From assembly GCA_007693965.1 (NCBI GenBank), contig RECQ01000060.1, positions 1 to 64,000 of the forward strand: 64,000 nucleotides of DNA. The letters are read 5' to 3'. Positions 41,483 through 49,570 of the stretch are shown piece after piece; within the stretch, counting starts at the first letter, position 1, and the number at the start of each line of letters is the position of its first letter. The notes below the pieces were generated by a model. It saw nothing but the letters and a program-made list of their open reading frames with translations, searched no databases and had not been told where the DNA came from. Source of the DNA: Phycisphaeraceae bacterium. GTDB lineage: Bacteria; Planctomycetota; Phycisphaerae; Phycisphaerales; UBA1924. The position numbers and the translations under genes are program-made.

Positions 41483-42574
41483 ATGCTATCCATGTTTAAG
41501 AGCCAGAGGAGAGTGGCAGGCTTCACGCTGATCGAGCTGCTCGTCGTGATCTCGATCATCGCGCTGCTGATCGGCCTGCTGTTGCCCGCACTGGGCAGGG
41601 CCCGCCGCAACGCCCAGAACCTGCGCGACTCAGCCCAGCAGCGCCAGATTCACGCCGGCCTCGCCGTGTGGGCCACCAACAACCGCGATCAGTACCCCGT
41701 CCCCTCGCGGGTCGATCGGCAGGGCTTCACCGAGGGCAACCTAATCACCTCGCCCGACGACAGCGATGACATGGCTTGGGCAAAGAACCGAAGCGGCGCC
41801 ATGTTCTCGATCCTGATCTTCAACGACAACATTGTCCCCGAGATCTGTGTCAGCCCCACCGAGCCCAACGGACAGATTGTGGTCAACCAGGATTTTCGAC
41901 GCAATTTCCTCCAGAATCAGGAGGGCCAGGAGGGCTTCCCGAACAGAGCAGCTCGCGCTATGTGGGATCCGGCCTTCCGCTCGGTGCCAGGTGCGGACGT
42001 TGAGGGTCAGTATTATCGCAACTCAGATGAGACTGAGGCTCACTCCAGTTATGCCCACACTGCTATGATGTTCAGCAACGGACGCGGCGGCGACTGGGCC
42101 AACAATTACGACGCCACACGACCGATCCTCTCCAACCGCGGTCCGCTCTTCTCGTCAGGCGCCGGCAGCGGCAGCATCTTCCTCGACACCCCACCCGGTG
42201 GGATCTGGGACCTCGCCACGGGCGCCGAAGGTGAGCAGTCCCCCACACTGCGCATCGCCGGTGGGTCGCGAGATTGGGGAGGCAATGTCGCTTACAATGA
42301 TGGTCATGTGGTTCAGGAAAACTCCCCCAGCCCGGACAACGTGACATTCTTCGACAACCAGGCACAGACCACCCGTCGCGACAATATCTTTGTCGATGAG
42401 CTCAATGAGGGTGCGGGCGGCACTCAGACGCCCGATCGGCGCCGCAACGTTATTCTTCGCGTCTGGCACCGCGGCATCGATACCAGCGGCGGCGACGTGA
42501 CACAGGCCGCCTTCACGGATGACATGTGGTGGGACGGCAAGCCCGGCGTCGGCGGCGGCGGTCCCGCGTTCTGA
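41483..42574 (+). CDS. Prepilin-like protein with N-terminal methylation motif
   Basis: A 363-residue secreted or membrane-tethered protein. The type IV prepilin leader reads FTLIELLVVISIIALLIGLL, with cleavage expected after the Gly of AGF and Glu at +5. LPALGRARRNAQNLRDSAQQ continues the long helix. The globular part ends with the WNDG-like motif VAYNDGHVV common in the large planctomycete pseudopilin families. ATG 41483 follows GGAG by seven bases; ATG 41459 in frame is less likely. Such proteins are highly duplicated in planctomycetes, and their role in pili, secretion or matrix is not settled. A strong terminator follows. Confidence 0.88.
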   Translation: MLSMFKSQRRVAGFTLIELLVVISIIALLIGLLLPALGRARRNAQNLRDSAQQRQIHAGLAVWATNNRDQYPVPSRVDRQGFTEGNLITSPDDSDDMAWAKNRSGAMFSILIFNDNIVPEICVSPTEPNGQIVVNQDFRRNFLQNQEGQEGFPNRAARAMWDPAFRSVPGADVEGQYYRNSDETEAHSSYAHTAMMFSNGRGGDWANNYDATRPILSNRGPLFSSGAGSGSIFLDTPPGGIWDLATGAEGEQSPTLRIAGGSRDWGGNVAYNDGHVVQENSPSPDNVTFFDNQAQTTRRDNIFVDELNEGAGGTQTPDRRRNVILRVWHRGIDTSGGDVTQAAFTDDMWWDGKPGVGGGGPAF

Positions 42575-42641
42575 TCATCCCCCGCCTGCCAAGGCGGCTT
42601 CCTGCGGAGTTGATCCGCAGCGAGCAGCACTGAGAATCCAG

Positions 42642-42672
42642 GGCCGGCCGCGAGATCGCGGCCGGCCTTTTT
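42642..42672 (+). terminator. Rho-independent terminator of the prepilin-like gene
   Basis: Perfect 12-bp stem GGCCGGCCGCGA / TCGCGGCCGGCC (42642-42653, 42656-42667) with a 2-base loop, followed by TTTTT 42668-42672. Confidence 0.92.
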
Positions 42673-42692
42673 CATGCGCAGGCCCCGATCAG

Positions 42693-42718
42693 TCCGGCGC
42701 ACGAATCCGGCGCACGAA
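42693..42718 (+). repeat. 13-bp direct tandem duplication
   Basis: TCCGGCGCACGAA occurs twice head to tail between the two terminators. It is probably a replication slip; no function is indicated. Confidence 0.8.
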
Positions 42719-42738
42719 AAAACCCGCCGGATGGCGGG
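42717..42738 (-). terminator. Rho-independent terminator of tRNA-Gln
   Basis: On the minus strand CCCGCC-ATCC-GGCGGG is followed by TTTTTT, 13 bases after the tRNA 3' end. Confidence 0.85.
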
Positions 42739-42750
42739 CTTGCTGGAAAG

Positions 42751-42821
42751 CTGGGGATCTAGGATTTGAACCTAGACTAACTGATTCAGAGTCAGTCGTG
42801 CTACCGTTACACCAATCCCCA
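42751..42821 (-). tRNA. tRNA-Gln (anticodon CTG)
   Basis: The 71-base minus-strand sequence folds as a full cloverleaf. The acceptor is TGGGGAT/ATCCCCA with discriminator G, and the D arm contains GGTGTAACGGTAGC. The anticodon stem is ACTGA/TCAGT with loop CTCTGAA (anticodon CTG), and the T arm is CTAGG-TTCAAAT-CCTAG. The U1-A72 first pair is typical of tRNA-Gln. CCA is not encoded. A terminator follows. Confidence 0.97.
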
Positions 42822-42984
42822 GTGTTGGTCGAACGTCTGGATGGTATCGGCTGATTCGGCTCTGGCAACCCCGTGCGGCGTCAAAAAAGTGGGGCCATTC
42901 AGTCGATCCGGTCGGCTGTGCAGGTTTGCATCCTGTCCACCCGTGCGGCTTCGCGTCTGCCCGTGTGGGGCGGCGCGGTGCGAT

Positions 42985-44136
42985 TCAGCGCTTCAGGTCG
43001 GACCAGCTCGGCCGCGTGTCGGCGTCGGTTGTCAAGCCGCGGCGTCCCGCGTCCGCCTCGACGATCCGGCGCATGAGCTGCTCATCCAGTCGGGCGGGGT
43101 GGCCCTGCCAGCGGACAACGCCGTCGGAGGAGATGATCATGATGTGCGGGATGCCGCGGACCCCCGCGGCCCGCTTCATGCGCCCGCGCTGGTCCACACC
43201 GATGGGATAGTCCATCCTGGTGCGGCGCATGAAATTGCGCACCGTGCCGGCGTCTTCGTCAGACAGGCCGACGAAGACCACCTCATTACGGAACGCCGCG
43301 GCCAGGCGGTTCATGTGCGGAATCGCCGCGATGCAGGGCCCGCACCAGGTCGCCCAGAAGTCCACCACCACCACGCGATTCTCCGTGTCCGGCTCGCTCG
43401 TCAGCCACGTGGCGACCTGCATCTGCGGGGCCTGGCGTCCCTGCATGTCGGTGGCGCTCAATCGCTCGGTGTTGTGCGGCGGGAACTCCACAGGCTCGGT
43501 CTGGGAGTCGTTCGACGCCTTTTCAGTCTCTTCCGGCGTCGGGCGAGGCTGCGGCTGCACGCTGCGATCGTGCTCTTCACCCACAAGCTGGCGGACGGCG
43601 TCCTGAAGGCCCTGCGGCGTGAGGCCGGCGTACCGCATGACGCCGTTTCGATCGATCACATAATTCACCGGCTTGTCGAACGCGCTCAGGGCGTCGCAGA
43701 AATCTCCCACCGGATCCAGCAGCATCAACGACTTCAGGGGACGGCGCGACAGGTACTGGCGAGCGTCTTCGGCGCCGTCGGGCGTGTGCAGCGTGATCAG
43801 GACCACATCATCGACCTCGTAACTCCGCAGCAGGCTCACGACCCGCTGTCCCCACATGCGGCCCACACTCGTCTTGCTCGTCCATGACTGCACCACCACC
43901 ACGCGGCCCCGCAGGGTGCTCCAGGTCAATGGATCGGCGCCCAGCCATTGGATGTTCTCGGTGAATGCGGGCGGCGCGTAGCCGATCAGTTCATCGAGCC
44001 AGGCGCGTTCGTTTTCCCCGAAGCGTGCGTCGAGCCAGCGGGGATTGACATCGCTCGATTGCTGGGCGATCGCCGCGGGCGCGGCGAAGCTGAGACCGAG
44101 TATGGCGGACGCAACGATCCAGTGAACTGCACGCAT
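42985..44136 (-). CDS. Exported protein with two thioredoxin-like domains, one degenerate
   Basis: A 383-residue protein with a signal peptide (VHWIVASAILGLSFAAPAAI, cleavage near AIA-QQ). The first thioredoxin-like domain (about 70-190) has GRVVVVQSWTSKTSVGRMWG where the CxxC would be, so it has no redox pair. The second (about 250-365) is TlpA-like with VVVDFWATWCGPCIAAIPHM and the cis-Pro segment RGIPHIMIIS. A Pro/Glu/Ser linker joins them. AGGAG eight bases before ATG 44136 sets the start. Likely a periplasmic thiol oxidoreductase; the first domain may bind substrate. This pairing is inferred from fold patterns. Confidence 0.8.
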   Translation of the reverse strand: MRAVHWIVASAILGLSFAAPAAIAQQSSDVNPRWLDARFGENERAWLDELIGYAPPAFTENIQWLGADPLTWSTLRGRVVVVQSWTSKTSVGRMWGQRVVSLLRSYEVDDVVLITLHTPDGAEDARQYLSRRPLKSLMLLDPVGDFCDALSAFDKPVNYVIDRNGVMRYAGLTPQGLQDAVRQLVGEEHDRSVQPQPRPTPEETEKASNDSQTEPVEFPPHNTERLSATDMQGRQAPQMQVATWLTSEPDTENRVVVVDFWATWCGPCIAAIPHMNRLAAAFRNEVVFVGLSDEDAGTVRNFMRRTRMDYPIGVDQRGRMKRAAGVRGIPHIMIISSDGVVRWQGHPARLDEQLMRRIVEADAGRRGLTTDADTRPSWSDLKR

Positions 44137-44273
44137 GGGCCTGGCTCCTGCTGAAAGGCGGCCGATCAGGATCCTCGTCGGATCTCCCCTCGGATCGGCC
44201 ATCCACGCATACTAAACCGGTTCAGGGCGCGAGCGGTCAGAAAATATTGGGATTGAACACCCCACCGGGAGGT

Positions 44274-44717
44274 TCAGAGGTCGTCTTCCGGCGGTGTGTA
44301 GGTCGAGTAGGCCCGCACTGTGGCGCCCGTCTGCGACAGGCTCCGCCGCAGGGCGTCGGCCTCGTCCTCGGTCAACTCCCGGGCCACATCGGCGGGGAGC
44401 GACGCCAGGGCCTCCTGAGCCTGCTCCTCGGTGAGGCCTGCTCTGGCCTTCAGGACCGTCAGCGTCGCCGGGTCGTTCGGCCCGGCTTCGATGAGCTCCA
44501 CCACCCACGAGTGTCGCTGGCGCCGAGCTTCTTCCTCCATCTCCTCGGCGATGCGATCGAGCTGGCGGGAGATGCTGCCCTGACGACTTTCGAGATCGGC
44601 GCGGGCGTTGGGGGCCTCCTCATTGCAGGAGGCGGTCAGTGCGGCCGCCGCGAGCGCGATGCAGAGCGCCGCCGGGCGGAAGATGACAGATCGTGTGGTG
44701 GGGGCGTGGTCGTTCAC
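44274..44717 (-). CDS. Lipoprotein with ribosomal L7/L12 C-terminal-like domain
   Basis: A 147-residue protein starting at GTG 44717. It has a signal sequence (FRPAALCIALAAAALTASC) with lipobox TASC. A coiled helix follows (RQGSISRQLDRIAEEMEEEA). The end (about 72-138: WVVELIEAGPNDPATLTVLK, ARAGLTEEQAQEALASLPAD, DEADALRRSLSQTGATVRAY) has the spacing of the L7/L12 C-terminal fold: V-x-L...K, GL-x2-A, LP-V, A-x-LR-x2-L-x2-GA-V. The domain is known elsewhere outside ribosomes, so a peptide-binding role in the envelope is a guess. No ribosome site is clear. Confidence 0.6.
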   Translation of the reverse strand: MNDHAPTTRSVIFRPAALCIALAAAALTASCNEEAPNARADLESRQGSISRQLDRIAEEMEEEARRQRHSWVVELIEAGPNDPATLTVLKARAGLTEEQAQEALASLPADVARELTEDEADALRRSLSQTGATVRAYSTYTPPEDDL

Positions 44718-44736
44718 GCCGCCATTCTACACCGCC

Positions 44737-45252
44737 TCAGCGCTTCCGGCCTTTCTTCTGCAGCGCAGGATTGGGGCCGCGCTCCAGGGCGCTGATGGCG
44801 GTCATGACATCGCGGCAGATGGGGAAGACCCGATCCAGCCTGGTGAGGCGGAAGAGATACGAGACCGACTGCCCGGCGTTCACCAGCGCGATGCGTCCGC
44901 CCGAGGTCTGCAGCCTGGTGAGCATTTCGACCATCGCGCCAATGCACGAAGAGTCCATGTAATTCACGCTCTGGAGATCAAAGACAAAGTGGCGCACACC
45001 TGCGGATTCGACGTGCTCGAGCAGGTCGGCCATCAGCGTCATGGCGTCCCCCCCGGAGAGCTCGGTCACCGTGATGGTCACCACGACTGAATTGCCCAGC
45101 CGCTCAAGGGTGGCCAGGTGATCGTTGGCCGAGGGTGATGTGATTGCGGGAAGGGCGCTGTCGGCTGATTCGTCGACAGCGATGGGGGATTCATCAGCAC
45201 GCGCGCCGGATTGTTCGGCCTCTCGCGAGTTTTGGCGTGAGAAACTGAACAT
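44737..45252 (-). CDS. STAS-domain anti-sigma-factor antagonist-like protein
   Basis: A 171-residue protein with a disordered first 45 residues and then a STAS domain: VVVTITVTELSGGDAMTLMA, VRHFVFDLQSVNYMDSSCIG, AMVEMLTRLQTSGGRIALVN, then FRLTRLDRVFPI. The phospho-acceptor Ser would be in MDSSCIG. SpoIIAA/RsbV-like proteins bind and release anti-sigma kinases depending on that phosphate. No serine-kinase anti-sigma factor or PP2C phosphatase is next to it, so partners lie elsewhere. GGAG eight bases before ATG 45252. Confidence 0.88.
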   Translation of the reverse strand: MFSFSRQNSREAEQSGARADESPIAVDESADSALPAITSPSANDHLATLERLGNSVVVTITVTELSGGDAMTLMADLLEHVESAGVRHFVFDLQSVNYMDSSCIGAMVEMLTRLQTSGGRIALVNAGQSVSYLFRLTRLDRVFPICRDVMTAISALERGPNPALQKKGRKR

Positions 45253-45383
45253 GTGGGAGTCTCCAGTGTGTGAAGTCTCCAGACCGCGCCGGTGGAGAGA
45301 TCGGCCGGACTGCCTGCGCAGTGCAGTGGCAGGTGGGGAAACAGGGCGGGTTGATGACGCCTGCGACGGCTGCGCGGGATGGT

Positions 45384-45656
45384 TCAGCCGACGCGGCGCT
45401 GGAACGGGTTCTCGGAGCTCCCGTTGCCGCCGGTGGACTTGGGCATCGCCCGTCCAGGACGGGCGGCGGCGTCGTCGCGGGTGTGCGCGCCCTCGCCCTC
45501 GTGGCGGCGCTGCTCTTCGGGGCTGCGCCTCTGGGCGTCGCTCTCCCCGGCGCCCTTCTCATCCTGGATGCGCTTGGCCCGGGCCGTGTCGATCGACTGA
45601 TCGATCTTCTTGAGAATATCCCGGACCTGCGTGAACGTGTTCTTTGACGTGCTCAT
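45384..45656 (-). CDS. Small charged hypothetical protein
   Basis: A 90-residue protein beginning MSTSKNTFTQVRDILKKIDQ, then SIDTARAKRIQDEKGAGESD and a Glu/Arg-rich, low-complexity tail. The N-terminal helix is amphipathic; the remainder looks disordered. AGGAG nine bases before ATG 45656 supports a real gene although no family is recognised. It is upstream of, and on the same strand as, the STAS gene (gap 131 bp). Confidence 0.55.
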   Translation of the reverse strand: MSTSKNTFTQVRDILKKIDQSIDTARAKRIQDEKGAGESDAQRRSPEEQRRHEGEGAHTRDDAAARPGRAMPKSTGGNGSSENPFQRRVG

Positions 45657-45894
45657 CTCACTGGACTCCTGTGCGGCGATGCGATATCGGCCCAGAACTC
45701 CTCGGGCTTGTGACCCGGTTCCGGATCCGGGACATGCACGCCCTCTGACGCGCCATCTGTGCCGACTGGGCAGGAATCGGTCGTAGAATCCTGCTCCGTG
45801 GCACGGCGCAGGTCCGGATAGGCGCCGCCATGGGCGGGGGAGCAGGGACTCGCTACAGTGTCCGACTTCACACAAAGTCCGCCGGAGAGCCACG

Positions 45895-47067
45895 ATGCCG
45901 AGAGGAACCCTGGAAGATCGCGCCGCCACACTCGCCCTCAACGGAGGCGCGCCCGTCAGCGAAACGCCCGTGTCGGTGATCTCCGTCGCTCTGGACGAGG
46001 CCGATATCAACGCCGCCGTCGAAGTGCTTCGCTCGGGCATGCTCGCCCAGGGCAAGCGCGTCGCGGCGTTCGAGGAGCGCTTCGCGGCGATGACCGGCGC
46101 CCGCCACGCCATCGCGTGCGCCAACGGCACCTGCGCCCTCCAGCTCGCCTATGAGCCGCTCTTCGAGCCCGGCGACGAGGTGCTGGTCCCGGCGTGGGGG
46201 TATGTGGCCACCGCCTCCATGATCGTCGCCCGCGGCGGCGTGCCCGTCTTCTGCGAGGCGTGCCCCGTCACCTACAACATCAATCCCGCAGACGCCGCCC
46301 GGCGCGTCACCAATCGCACCACCGCCATCGCCGCCACGCACCTCTACGGCAATCCTGTCGATGTGAGCGCCATCGAGGGCCTCGCGGTCGAGCACGGCCT
46401 GCACGTGATCTACGACGCCGCCCAGGCGCACCTCGCGACGTACAACGGCTCAGGACTCGGCGCCTACGGCGACGCCGTCACCTACAGCTTCTATCCCACC
46501 AAGAACATGACCACCGGCGAGGGCGGCATGGTCACCACCAACGACGATGAGCTGGCGAAGAAGATTCGAATGCTGCGCAGCCACGGCGAGTCGCAGAAGT
46601 ATGTCCACGACATCGTGGGCTACAACTTCCGCATGACCGACGTCGAGGGCGCCATCGGGGACAGCCAGTTGCGGCGACTGCCCGGGCTCACCGAGCGCCG
46701 GCGCGACAACGCCCGCTCGCTCGACGCCATGATCGCCGGAATCGACGGCCTGCATGCGCCGGCCGTCACCGAGGGAGGCGTCCACGCCTATCACCTCTAC
46801 GCCGTGCGCATGGACCAGGACGCCCTCACCTGCACGCGCGACGAGCTGTGCGCCGCTCTGAAGGCCGAGGGGATCATGACCGCGATTCACTACCCCCGCC
46901 CGCTGACGCGCCAGCCCCTCTTCGCTTCATACAAGACGGACCTGCCCATCAGCGACCGCCTCGCCGAGACGCTCTTCTGCATCCCGATCCATCCGAACCT
47001 GAGCGAGAAGGATGTGCAGTCGATCGGCGAGGCGCTGAAGAAGGTGGCGGACGCGTACCGGGCTTGA
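45895..47067 (+). CDS. DegT/DnrJ/EryC1-family aminotransferase
   Basis: A 390-residue PLP enzyme, usually acting on nucleotide-keto-sugars. Blocks: GKRVAAFEERFAAMTGARHA, ANGTCALQLAYEPL, EVLVPAWGYVATASMI, VIYDAAQAHLATYNGSGLG, the PLP Lys in SFYPTKNMTTGEGGMV, and GYNFRMTDVEGAIGDSQLRR. The short motif HLYGNPVD is also typical. GGAGAG precedes ATG 45895. Convergent with manA, another sugar enzyme, but with no polysaccharide cluster around. Role in cell-surface amino sugar synthesis is inferred from the family. Confidence 0.9.
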   Translation: MPRGTLEDRAATLALNGGAPVSETPVSVISVALDEADINAAVEVLRSGMLAQGKRVAAFEERFAAMTGARHAIACANGTCALQLAYEPLFEPGDEVLVPAWGYVATASMIVARGGVPVFCEACPVTYNINPADAARRVTNRTTAIAATHLYGNPVDVSAIEGLAVEHGLHVIYDAAQAHLATYNGSGLGAYGDAVTYSFYPTKNMTTGEGGMVTTNDDELAKKIRMLRSHGESQKYVHDIVGYNFRMTDVEGAIGDSQLRRLPGLTERRRDNARSLDAMIAGIDGLHAPAVTEGGVHAYHLYAVRMDQDALTCTRDELCAALKAEGIMTAIHYPRPLTRQPLFASYKTDLPISDRLAETLFCIPIHPNLSEKDVQSIGEALKKVADAYRA

Positions 47068-47156
47068 AAGCAGCAAAGCGGAAAAGCAGCAAAGCAGCAA
47101 ATCAAGGCGTTCAGTCTTTTTTGCTGCTTTGATGCTTTGATGCTTTTCCGTTTTCC
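47067..47156. repeat. Inverted word repeat (GCAGCAAA / TTTGCTGC)
   Basis: The left arm is made of AAAGCAGC-type words (47068-47102). The right arm TTTTTTGCTGCTTTGATGCT and onward (47117-47150) is its imperfect complement. It fills the gap between two convergent genes and includes a T6 run, so it likely serves as a terminator in both directions. Confidence 0.65.
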
Positions 47157-48173
47157 TCACCCCTCCGGAAAACGCACTTCCAGAATCCGCAGCGGGTCGA
47201 TCGGCGTCTTTGATGCGCACACGCCGGGCGACATCGCCGCGGGCAGCAGCAGCGTCGTGCCGGCGCGGAAGTCGATGCTGTTGAATGAGCCATCGTTCGG
47301 CGCCAGCCTCGCACGGCCGCTGATGCAGATCCACACCACCGGCTTGCCCTCGGTGTCCACCGGCACGCGGTCGTTCGACGCCTTGTTCACCTGGTCGATG
47401 GTGAAATACTCCGTCTCCACCAGTCGCTTGCGTCCAGGCTCGTCATGGCGGATCGCATCGATCTGCTCCGGGGGCGAAAAGTCGATGCACTCCATCGCCT
47501 GCTCGATGTGCAGTTCGCGTCCGGTGCGCCCCCAGTCGAAGACGCGGAACGTGGTGTCGCTGGGCGTCTGCACCTCGGCGACCATCACGCCCCTGCCGAG
47601 CGCATGAACCGTGCCGCTGGGGAGGTTGTGAAAGTCACCCGGCTTCGCCGGGATCGCGATCAGGTCCTCCACCACCGAGCCGTCCTCGATGTGTCTGCGA
47701 AACTGCTCCGCGGTGACGCCCTCGCGCACGCCTTTGTAGATCACGGCGTCCTCTTCGGCGTCGATGACGTACCACGATTCGGTCTTGAGATGGGCGTCCG
47801 GGTGCTCCTGCGCATACGCCCGGCTCGGGTGCGTCTGCACGGACAGGTTTTCATCCGCATCGAGAAACTTCACCAGCAGCGGAAAGCCGCCCTCGTCCGT
47901 GAGCGGCACATCGCCCATCAGTTTTTTGCCCCATGTCTTGATCGCGTCGCGGATGGTTTTTCCCCGCAGGGGTCCGGAGCCGATGACGGAGTGGGCCGGC
48001 TCGCCGCCCCCGCCGGAAGGGCTGGTCGAGACGAGATCCGCGATTTCCCACGACTCGCCGATCGGCTGGTCCGACAGATCCCCCGGCGCCCTTTTGCCCA
48101 GCGAGCTCAGCCGATGCCCTCCCCAGACCTTTTCCTTCAGCATCGGGTGGAATATCAACGGATGTACGTTCAC
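47157..48173 (-). CDS. manA: Mannose-6-phosphate isomerase, type I
   Basis: A zinc enzyme interconverting mannose-6-P and fructose-6-P; 338 residues, the short bacterial form. PLIFHPMLKEKVWGGHRLSS opens the protein. Zinc ligands are in LLVKFLDADENLSVQTHPSR (Q-x-H) and LPSGTVHALGRGV, with IGESWEIADL and TPSDTTFRVFDWGR also conserved. The start is GTG 48173, eight bases after GGAG; the longer open frame upstream overlaps the UvrC-like gene and lacks homology. It lies 43 bp downstream of that gene on the same strand. Confidence 0.93.
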   Translation of the reverse strand: MNVHPLIFHPMLKEKVWGGHRLSSLGKRAPGDLSDQPIGESWEIADLVSTSPSGGGGEPAHSVIGSGPLRGKTIRDAIKTWGKKLMGDVPLTDEGGFPLLVKFLDADENLSVQTHPSRAYAQEHPDAHLKTESWYVIDAEEDAVIYKGVREGVTAEQFRRHIEDGSVVEDLIAIPAKPGDFHNLPSGTVHALGRGVMVAEVQTPSDTTFRVFDWGRTGRELHIEQAMECIDFSPPEQIDAIRHDEPGRKRLVETEYFTIDQVNKASNDRVPVDTEGKPVVWICISGRARLAPNDGSFNSIDFRAGTTLLLPAAMSPGVCASKTPIDPLRILEVRFPEG

Positions 48174-48216
48174 GGTCGATGCTCCGATCGGTTGATGGGT
48201 GAAAGAGCTCGATCCT

Positions 48217-49539
48217 TCATGGTGATTCGTCGGCGCCGCTGTGTCCAGCGTCCAGATCCGCTCGCAGTGATTCGCGAGCGCCCTTGCCATCGTCATCATC
48301 GTCCGGCGCCGGCTTTGATCTGACCACCTTCTTCGCTGCTCTCAGGATTCGTTCGCGAGGCCAGGCGTCACAATCGTCGCCGCGGAGCTCGATGAAGATG
48401 TCCAGCCCGGCTTTCGCCGCCGCAGGATTGTGCGCCGCGGCGCCGATGAGTCCGAGCAGTTCGCGCTCGGACTCACTCAGCTCTGCGAGGTTGACTGCGT
48501 GTTTCGTGTGATTGGCTAGTTCTGCCAACGTCATCGGCGCGAGTTCGTCGACCGCCGCCGCGGCGTCCGCGGCGCGGAGGCTCGCCAGCGCACGCACTCG
48601 CCCCGGCAGCGCGACCGACAACCGGACCCAGCCGCGCCGCTCCGCGGCGCTCACCACGATCCACGCCATCGCATCCATTGTCGAGACGCAGCGGAAGGAA
48701 GGCGCCTCGATCGTGCGCAGGGTGTCGAGGCGGGACTTGCGCCGCTCGGCGGTTTCGAAGTCCAGCGCCGCCGCGGCTTCGTTCATGCGGGCTTCGGTCG
48801 ACGCCCGGTAGTGGGCTGTCCCGGTGCGCGCCAGGTTGATCGCTTTGCGCAGCCGGGCCTTGTACGACGCCATCGTCTCGCTGCCGTCGCACGGCGCCGG
48901 GCATTTTCCCATTTCCTTGTACGCGCACGCCGACCCGTGCGGCGCCTGGGTCAGCACGCTGTGGTAGCGGCACAGGTCGAAGATGTCGTCCAGCGTCTCG
49001 GCGTATTTTCCCGCGGCTTTCTTGTCGCGAAACGGCCCGATCAGGTCGCCGCCAGGCGCCCGGCTCACATGCGACCAGCCGGGAACCGCGACCTTCATCC
49101 AGCGCGGGAAGGGTTCATCGGCGTTGATGTGGAGGAACCACGCCTGCCAGGCGCTGATCGCCGCCCGATGCTCGCCCGGCAGGCGATCGCGGACCAGATC
49201 GAGGTACAGACAGTCCGCCTCGAAAGGCGAGCCCACCACCCACGCCAGGATCCTGCTCGTCGCGCTGCGGAGCTCTCTGCCTCTGTCATGGCGCTGCTCG
49301 GGTGTAGGGGGCGAGAGACGCCTCCGGGCGGTGCGCCGGATGTCTGCGCAGACGGCCAGGTAGAGCGTGTCGCGCTCGCTGGTTTCAAAGGCGACGACGC
49401 CGCGAGCCGCGGGCAGGTCGGCGAGATCGGTCTCGGCGTCCAGCTGGAGATCGCAGCTCAGGAGCATGTCCTGGGAGCGACGGGACATCCGAACGCCGGG
49501 AAGCGGGCGATCGGCGGTGGAATCTGTATTCCCGCCCAT
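48217..49539 (-). CDS. UvrC-like protein lacking the endonuclease half
   Basis: A 440-residue protein aligning with the N-terminal half of UvrC. A worn GIY-YIG-like segment (GVVAFETSERDTLYLAVCAD, IRRTARRRL) has lost the GIY and YIG tyrosines, so incision there is doubtful. The middle keeps the four Cys of UvrC proteins (FDLCRYHSVL, SACAYKEMGKCPAPCDGS), which ligate an Fe-S cluster in UvrC. A UVR motif follows (RMNEAAAALDFETAERRKSR). After that no RNase H-like DDE region or helix-hairpin-helix is seen, only a helical region and an Asp-rich tail. Probably a regulatory or adaptor homologue; the true uvrC must be elsewhere. Confidence 0.75.
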   Translation of the reverse strand: MGGNTDSTADRPLPGVRMSRRSQDMLLSCDLQLDAETDLADLPAARGVVAFETSERDTLYLAVCADIRRTARRRLSPPTPEQRHDRGRELRSATSRILAWVVGSPFEADCLYLDLVRDRLPGEHRAAISAWQAWFLHINADEPFPRWMKVAVPGWSHVSRAPGGDLIGPFRDKKAAGKYAETLDDIFDLCRYHSVLTQAPHGSACAYKEMGKCPAPCDGSETMASYKARLRKAINLARTGTAHYRASTEARMNEAAAALDFETAERRKSRLDTLRTIEAPSFRCVSTMDAMAWIVVSAAERRGWVRLSVALPGRVRALASLRAADAAAAVDELAPMTLAELANHTKHAVNLAELSESERELLGLIGAAAHNPAAAKAGLDIFIELRGDDCDAWPRERILRAAKKVVRSKPAPDDDDDGKGARESLRADLDAGHSGADESP

Positions 49540-49570
49540 GGCCCCTTCCCCGGCGCCCCAGGGTTCCTGC

